From: Candidatus Zhuqueibacterota bacterium 4572_119
GTDB lineage: Bacteria; Zhuqueibacterota; Zhuqueibacteria; Thermofontimicrobiales; Thermofontimicrobiaceae
Direction: 5' to 3'
Assembly: GCA_002084535.1 (NCBI GenBank)
Contig: NBLI01000241.1
Coordinates: 1 to 9,192 of the forward strand
DNA: 9,192 bases
Part shown: one piece after another, positions 5,719-9,192 of the stretch
How the letters are laid out: each line of letters opens with the position of its first letter
Numbering within the stretch: the stretch's first letter is position 1
Notes under the pieces: model-generated
Seen by the model: only the letters and a program-made list of their open reading frames with translations
Databases searched by the model: none
What the model was told of the DNA's origin: nothing
Program-made: the position numbers and the translations under genes

Positions 5719-6704
5719 ATCAGAAGGACTTTTATCAGATTATTGCAACACTGGGACCGGCTGTACAGAACCAAATTAATGAACTAATTCATGCCGGCGC
5801 CACAGGCTTTCGGCTCAATTGTTCTCATCTCTCCTGGCAGGAGCTTTCCCGGTGGCTGATGAAATTAGAAAATGCGTTTCAAAACAGAGGCGATGCCATG
5901 CCGGTTTGGCTGGATTTGCAGGGCACAAAAACGCGACTCGGAAAACTGACTGAACCGATGGAGTTAAGACAGGGAGAATTAGCCAGGTTTCATTTTAGTT
6001 ATTGCCAGGAAGACAGTGCAATACCACTACCACATCAATGGTTTTTCAACAATATTGAAACAGGGGATCAGCTTTTGCTGAATGACGGTCGGATTCATTT
6101 ACAGGTTGTTCAAATCGGTGAACAACAATTTCAGGCTGAAATTTTAAGGGAAGGTGAAATAAGCTCATTTAAAGGTTTTATGGTAAAAGGTAAAAATCCG
6201 AAGTTTGATGAAATTTCAGACAGAGACCGAAGTTTTATTGAACAAACAAAGCAGTTGAAATTTGTTGGTTACGCTATTTCATACCTGCGAAATGAAAATG
6301 AATTAAAGGTTTTTCGGGATGTGGTTGGATCAAATCCATTAACCGCAAAAATCGAACAGGAAGACGCGATCAAAAATTTAGAAAGAATTGCTGATTTGGC
6401 AGATTCGTGCTGGCTTTGCCGTGGGGATTTAGGGACAACCGCAAACATTTATGAACTTTACAATTATGAAAAAGAGTTTGCTAAAAAAATGAAGCATACC
6501 AATAAACTCTATTTGATTGCCGGACAGGTTTTGGAAAATATGGTAAATTACAATTATCCATCCCGGTCAGAGATCGCGCACCTGGGCTATTTGATTGATA
6601 ACAATTTTTCCGGTTTGGTGCTATCCGATGAAACAGCAATCGGGAAATACCCGATACAAGCTGTTGAATTTTGCCGGGAGTATTTTGAGTATTTGGTTGA
6701 GTGA
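5715..6704 (+). CDS. Divergent pyruvate-kinase-like protein lacking the C-terminal domain
   Basis: 329 residues against about 470 for ordinary pyruvate kinase (PK). The barrel and B-domain motifs are present: TLGPA (12-16), RLNCSH (33-38; PK RxNFSH), DLQGTKTRLG (67-76; PK DxKGPEIRTG), NDGRIHL (123-129), AKIE (211-214, catalytic Lys212 and metal ligand Glu214), CRGDLG (235-240, metal ligand Asp238) and LSDETAIGKYP (303-313). The allosteric C-domain is absent. The Thr of PK's ATQMLESM is Gly270 here (AGQVLENM). By rabbit PK numbering, residues 113/114/117/120 are Leu/Gln/Lys/Leu, the pattern reported for potassium-independent PKs. It may still act on PEP or another enol-phosphate, or have a different reaction. 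It starts inside the DUF4416 stop codon, so the pair is probably one operon. Confidence 0.85.
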   Translation: MNQKDFYQIIATLGPAVQNQINELIHAGATGFRLNCSHLSWQELSRWLMKLENAFQNRGDAMPVWLDLQGTKTRLGKLTEPMELRQGELARFHFSYCQEDSAIPLPHQWFFNNIETGDQLLLNDGRIHLQVVQIGEQQFQAEILREGEISSFKGFMVKGKNPKFDEISDRDRSFIEQTKQLKFVGYAISYLRNENELKVFRDVVGSNPLTAKIEQEDAIKNLERIADLADSCWLCRGDLGTTANIYELYNYEKEFAKKMKHTNKLYLIAGQVLENMVNYNYPSRSEIAHLGYLIDNNFSGLVLSDETAIGKYPIQAVEFCREYFEYLVE

Positions 6705-6764
6705 TTAGCAAAGTTTTCTCTGATCATGAGAAATAGCGTTGCCCATTATCTTAATCTTGAATTT

Positions 6765-6786
6765 ACTCGCATAACTGAAGTGTTAC
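6765..6786. repeat. Second copy of the ACTCxCATAACTGA...GTTAC motif
   Basis: ACTCGCATAACTGAAGTGTTAC matches 2170-2191 at 19 of 22 positions. Both copies lie in spacers directly upstream of plus-strand genes (2319 and 6874), outside any coding frame. It may be a regulatory site or a short dispersed repeat; two copies cannot decide this. Confidence 0.5.
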
Positions 6787-6805
6787 AGCGGTATATAGAA
6801 AAATC

Positions 6806-6834
6806 TTGATTCTGGTGATTATTTTATATATATT
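6806..6834 (+). promoter_or_regulatory. Predicted promoter of hicB
   Basis: TTGATT (6806-6811) and TATATT (6829-6834) are spaced by 17 bases, with transcription expected near 6841, about 20 bases before the GGAGG at 6861. HicB proteins often repress their own promoter; no operator palindrome was identified here. Confidence 0.45.
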
Positions 6835-6873
6835 TATTTGAAATTAATTTTACAATGATTGGAGGTCTGGAGG

Positions 6874-7149
6874 ATGAAATTCATACTTTCAGAATATATT
6901 GAAGAAGCAATGGCAACAGCGGAGTTTGATAAACTTGAGGATGGAAATTTTGTTGGTAGAATTCCATTATGTAAAGGTGTTATCGCTTTTGGAAAAACGC
7001 TTCGGGAATGCGAAAAAGAATTGCGCTCCATATTAGAAGATTGGATTTTGCTCGGATTTAAATTGCAACATGCGCTGCCAATTATTAATGGAATCAATTT
7101 AAACAAGGAAGCTGTTAATGAGTCGTTGGTCTCTATGCAAGCGTCCTGA
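6874..7149 (+). CDS. hicB: HicB-family antitoxin
   Basis: 91 residues of the partial-RNase-H-fold HicB (COG1598) type: ATAEFDKLEDGNFVGRIP (14-31) is the typical two-strand entry, and CKGVIAFGKTLRECEKELRS (33-52) is the G.T..EC..EL helix signature. In working pairs HicB binds and neutralises the HicA mRNA-interferase toxin. I use the ATG at 6874, preceded by GGAGG at 6861-6865; a TTG at 6859 would overlap this Shine-Dalgarno. The last 32 bases overlap the start of hicA in another frame. The antitoxin frame is intact although the toxin is dead, so it may persist as a solitary regulator or simply be a remnant. No separate DNA-binding domain is obvious at the C-terminus. Confidence 0.85.
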   Translation: MKFILSEYIEEAMATAEFDKLEDGNFVGRIPLCKGVIAFGKTLRECEKELRSILEDWILLGFKLQHALPIINGINLNKEAVNESLVSMQAS

Positions 7150-7255
7150 TTTTATAACGCGTTTGAGAAAACTTGGATTTGAATGACCATATTCTGGTTC
7201 AAAACATTAATTTATGTTTTACCAAAATCACCGTTTATCCATTCCTTCAAAAAAA
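7118..7255 (+). pseudogene. hicA: HicA toxin pseudogene with two in-frame stop codons
   Basis: From the ATG at 7118, inside the end of hicB, the frame reads MSRWSLCKRPDFITRLRKLG, FE, stop, PYSGSKH, stop, FMFYQNHRLSIPS. This matches the HicA pattern CKRRxFIxKLRxLGFEGPYSGTRHxFM...RLxIPS almost residue for residue. The expected Gly codon is TGA (7184-7186) and the expected Gln-type codon before FM is TAA (7208-7210); each is one base from a sense codon (GGA, CAA). Resemblance fades after IPS at an A8 run (7249-7256), so the last third is lost or scrambled. HicA is a small double-stranded-RNA-binding-fold ribonuclease with an essential His (His30 here, GSKH). The encoded toxin cannot be made as a full protein. 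Confidence 0.8.
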
Positions 7256-7279
7256 ATATTTTTTAATACCCTGTGATCG

Positions 7280-7309
7280 GTTACGAAAGTTGGGAAAGTC
7301 TCTCGTAAC
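7280..7309. repeat. Inverted repeat GTTACGA ... TCGTAAC
   Basis: GTTACGA (7280-7286) and TCGTAAC (7303-7309) are perfect inverse complements; the arms extend to 9 of 10 with the next three bases. The inner AAGTTGGGAAAGTCTC looks like a decayed continuation of the stem. It lies where the hicA C-terminus should be. No T-run follows, so it is not an obvious terminator. Confidence 0.55.
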
Positions 7310-7385
7310 ATTTAATCCTTCTTATAAAAACTTCAGCCATGTCAGTATTTTATATTACTTTTAAAAATAAAATTGGGAGTAGATT

Positions 7386-9192
7386 ATGTCAAACATGAAC
7401 AAATATCTTGAAAAAATTGTCGGTGAAAAATATGTAATAACTCCGGACAAAACCGAATATCACGCCTATACCTTTGGTGACGCGACAATGTACCGGTCAA
7501 AACCCGATGTCGTGGTTTATCCGGGAAATGTAAGCGAGATTCAGGAAATCATAAAATTAGCTAATAGAGAGAATGTCCCGGTAATTACCAGCGCGGGTTT
7601 GACTGGGCTTTCGGGTGGGGCAGTAGCTCGAAATGGAATTCTTTTGAATGTGTCGCGGTTAAGGAATATTAAGAAAATTGATGACGTCTCAAAGACAGTA
7701 ACCGTTGAACCAGGAATGAGCTGCGCGAAAATGAATGAACATCTCGCTGAACATAGCTTTGTCGTACCGGTCGCTCCGGCATCGCACATGGTTTCCACTG
7801 TGGGAGCGAATATCGCTGAGGCAGCCGGGGGAACCTGGGGCATGTCAAAAGGGACTTTTAAAAATTACCTTCTCACCATGAAAGTTGTCGATGGGCAGGG
7901 TAATCTATTTGAAACGGGGAGACCATTTCCCAAACAAAGTACAGGACCTGATTTGACGTCGGTTTTTATCGGGTCTGAGGGAACAATGGGCATTATCGTG
8001 GAACTGACCTTCCGCTGTGATTATCTGCCGGAAGACACATGGACCGCTCGCTGTGTTTTCAAAGATGAATCGGTTTTGCAGCAAATTCATGAAGGACTTG
8101 CCAGGGATAAAATCAACCTGTATTCATTTGAATATATGGACGCGAAAATGATGAAATGTTTTGGCAAGGACAATATGCTGCTGCTGTTGCAAAGCGCGGG
8201 TTCAAAACACGACGCCAAAGCGGAAATGGATAAGTTAGTAAAAATGCTGAAGGAGCTAAACCCGGTTGAGTTAAAATATACGAATGACCCTAAAGAAGCA
8301 GATGAGCTTTACGAAGAAAGAAGAAGCGCTCTGGGCGCGTTGGCAAAGGCTGATACCAGTAAGCCGGTGATTATTCAGTTTGACCCTGTCTTGCCTTTGG
8401 CAAAGTTTACCAAAGGAATTCATAAAATGCGGGAACTGGCAGAAAACGAAAACCTGGAATTAATCATTTATGGTCATGCCGGAGATGGGAATCTTCATCC
8501 CAGTTTTATAGTAGAAGATGATATCACGCAAAAAAATAAAGCTAAAAAAGTAATTCGCGAATTTGATGAATGGGTGGAAAAGGAAGGCGGAATCTTTGCC
8601 GGGGAACACGCGGTAGGATTTTTCCTGGGCAGAAGTCAGGAGCAGATGCGACCGGAAATTGGAGACTACTTACGCGGTATTAAAAAAGCGTTTGATCCCA
8701 ACGGTATATTGAATCCGGGAAAAGTTGTCGATACGATTGAGCCATCTTTGGAGATGGAACCAGTGAAAGAAGATTACCGAGAAATCGCCTCGATCGTTTC
8801 CCTGTGCGCGAAATGCCATTTATGTAAAAATGACAGCCCGGCATACAAGGAGACGCCGTTTGAACATAACACAATTCGCGGCAGAATTTCCATGATCGAC
8901 GCCGCGACAAGAGGCGTTGTGGCAATTTCTGGAGCGGCTTTTCCTAAGAAAATGCCTCCCGATATACAAAGCAATACCCAAATTGTTAAATACCGCTCAA
9001 AAATTGATATCGCCAATGCCTTGATATTTAAGCTTATTTTTAAGGAATTTATTATAAGATTTATAAAATCCACTATAATAATCTCCAACTATGTTATAAT
9101 AAGATCCACAATCTCCCATTCCTCTGCAAATATTATTCCAGTTTTCGAGCTCAGATTTTTCTTTCCATTCACAATTTTGTTTACAAGTATCT
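7386..9192 (+). CDS. GlcD/Dld-type FAD-linked oxidase with C-terminal Fe-S region, disrupted at about 8921
   Basis: The ATG at 7386 has GGGAG (7375-7379) six bases upstream. The FAD-binding PCMH domain (about 37-215) shows KPDVVVYPGNVSEIQEI, the FAD loop SAGLTGLSGGA (69-79) and VFIGSEGTMGI. The FAD-oxidase C domain (about 225-455) shows YGHAGDGNLHPSF (from 362), GEHAVG (406-411; GEHGIG in most relatives) and FDPNGILNPGK. A ferredoxin-like region begins CAKCHLCKNDSP (474-485): three cysteines (474, 477, 480) and Ser484 where a fourth is expected. RGRISMIDAATRGVV (498-512) is typical, then homology stops. Relatives oxidise D-lactate, glycolate or other 2-hydroxy acids and pass electrons on through Fe-S clusters. 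The frame stays open to the window end, but residues after about 512 are non-family sequence, so the gene is truncated or chimeric. Confidence 0.85.
   Translation, partial: MSNMNKYLEKIVGEKYVITPDKTEYHAYTFGDATMYRSKPDVVVYPGNVSEIQEIIKLANRENVPVITSAGLTGLSGGAVARNGILLNVSRLRNIKKIDDVSKTVTVEPGMSCAKMNEHLAEHSFVVPVAPASHMVSTVGANIAEAAGGTWGMSKGTFKNYLLTMKVVDGQGNLFETGRPFPKQSTGPDLTSVFIGSEGTMGIIVELTFRCDYLPEDTWTARCVFKDESVLQQIHEGLARDKINLYSFEYMDAKMMKCFGKDNMLLLLQSAGSKHDAKAEMDKLVKMLKELNPVELKYTNDPKEADELYEERRSALGALAKADTSKPVIIQFDPVLPLAKFTKGIHKMRELAENENLELIIYGHAGDGNLHPSFIVEDDITQKNKAKKVIREFDEWVEKEGGIFAGEHAVGFFLGRSQEQMRPEIGDYLRGIKKAFDPNGILNPGKVVDTIEPSLEMEPVKEDYREIASIVSLCAKCHLCKNDSPAYKETPFEHNTIRGRISMIDAATRGVVAISGAAFPKKMPPDIQSNTQIVKYRSKIDIANALIFKLIFKEFIIRFIKSTIIISNYVIIRSTISHSSANIIPVFELRFFFPFTILFTSI
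8921..9016 (-). CDS. N-terminal fragment of an ACR3-type arsenite transporter (partial, cut at 8921)
   Basis: On the minus strand from a TTG at 9016 the frame reads (M)AISIFERYLTIW, then VLLCISGGIFLGKAAPEIA. This closely resembles the first transmembrane segment of ACR3-family arsenite permeases (typically FFxKYLTLWVxLCIxxGxxxGxxAPE). ACR3 proteins export arsenite in ten-helix form. The match ends at 8921, exactly where the opposite-strand oxidase loses its own homology; below that point the minus frame is only antisense of the oxidase. Recognition rests on about 30 residues from memory, so a related bile-acid:sodium-symporter-superfamily carrier is possible. It overlaps the preceding minus-strand frame by 20 bases. 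Confidence 0.45.
8997..9191 (-). CDS. C-terminal 64 residues of an unrecognised Cys/Tyr-rich protein (starts beyond window)
   Basis: An open minus-strand frame enters from the right edge and ends with TGA at 8999-8997. It reads DTCKQNCEWKEKSELENWNN, then ICRGMGDCGSYYNIVGDYYS, GFYKSYNKFLKNKLKYQGIG, DINF. The C-x3-C and CRGMGDCG spacing and aromatic content look like real protein rather than antisense noise. The string CRxxGDCGxxxNxxG faintly recalls secreted or membrane proteins of DPANN-type archaea, but I would not assign it. GC here is near 30%, below the rest of the window. It may belong to a different genomic context from the region left of 8921. Confidence 0.35.
   Translation of the reverse strand, partial: DTCKQNCEWKEKSELENWNNICRGMGDCGSYYNIVGDYYSGFYKSYNKFLKNKLKYQGIGDINF

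Noticed and set aside
6714..6733. Hairpin TTTCTC-TGATCAT-GAGAAA after the PK-like gene as a terminator
   Set aside because: Only six AT-rich stem pairs and no following T-run.
7184..7210. TGA and TAA in hicA as recoded sense codons
   Set aside because: TGA and TAA serve as normal stops in neighbouring genes, both differ by one base from the expected codons, and no SECIS-like or recoding context is evident.
7173..7364. 63-codon plus-strand frame starting with TTG
   Set aside because: It overlaps the recognisable hicA remnant in a different frame and shows no family features.
8680..8925. Minus-strand 81-codon frame opposite the oxidase C-terminus
   Set aside because: It is antisense to well-conserved oxidase motifs (FDPNGILNPGK, CAKCHLC) and shows no family signal of its own.
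1..9192. CRISPR array, tRNA, rRNA or complete insertion sequence
   Set aside because: No regularly spaced repeats, no cloverleaf-like segment and no transposase frame were found on either strand.

Overview
The window looks like a low-GC (about 40%) genome segment from an anaerobic or facultatively anaerobic member of the FCB (Fibrobacteres-Chlorobi-Bacteroidetes) superphylum, for example Calditrichaeota, Marinimicrobia, KSB1 or a relative. The main evidence is a secreted beta-propeller protein with a C-terminal type IX secretion (T9SS type A) sorting domain (NYPNPFN ... WDG ... SGIYLVRL ... KKTLLIR). A TonB-dependent outer-membrane receptor fits a Gram-negative cell. A Rex repressor next to a TM1266-family hydrogenase-system regulator fits a hydrogen or fermentative redox lifestyle. 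The exact phylum cannot be fixed from this sequence.

Layout. On the minus strand, from 1836 down to 1, lie rex, a TM1266-type small regulator, and the first 234 codons of a TonB-dependent receptor that runs off the left edge. Rex carries a near-consensus Rex operator just upstream of its ATG, which implies autoregulation and fixes the start. Positions 1917-2318 are a gene-poor divergent spacer with an inverted repeat of about 104 bp and a perfect 14-bp tandem duplication. On the plus strand follow a DHDPS/NAL-superfamily aldolase (2319-3224), a secreted propeller gene split in two by an apparent frameshift (3305-4905), a repeat-filled gap (4906-5190), and a translationally coupled pair: DUF4416 and a short, divergent pyruvate-kinase-like protein. 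Next come a HicB antitoxin gene and a HicA toxin gene dead from two in-frame stop codons (6874-7255), then a GlcD/Dld-type FAD-linked oxidase (from 7386).

At about 8921 the oxidase loses family resemblance inside its Fe-S region. The last 270 bases drop to about 30% GC, and on the opposite strand they encode what looks like the N-terminus of an ACR3-type arsenite transporter plus the end of a Cys-rich protein. This is either a real inversion or transfer boundary or a chimeric contig end.

How the genes fit: only two sets look functionally joined, rex with the TM1266 regulator (redox/hydrogenase control, possibly with the receptor) and DUF4416 with the PK-like protein (ATGA overlap). I found no convincing new multi-gene system. 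The most interesting leads are the PK-like/DUF4416 pair, the Rex-controlled cluster that may reach an outer-membrane receptor, the decayed hicA beside an intact hicB, and the junction at 8921.
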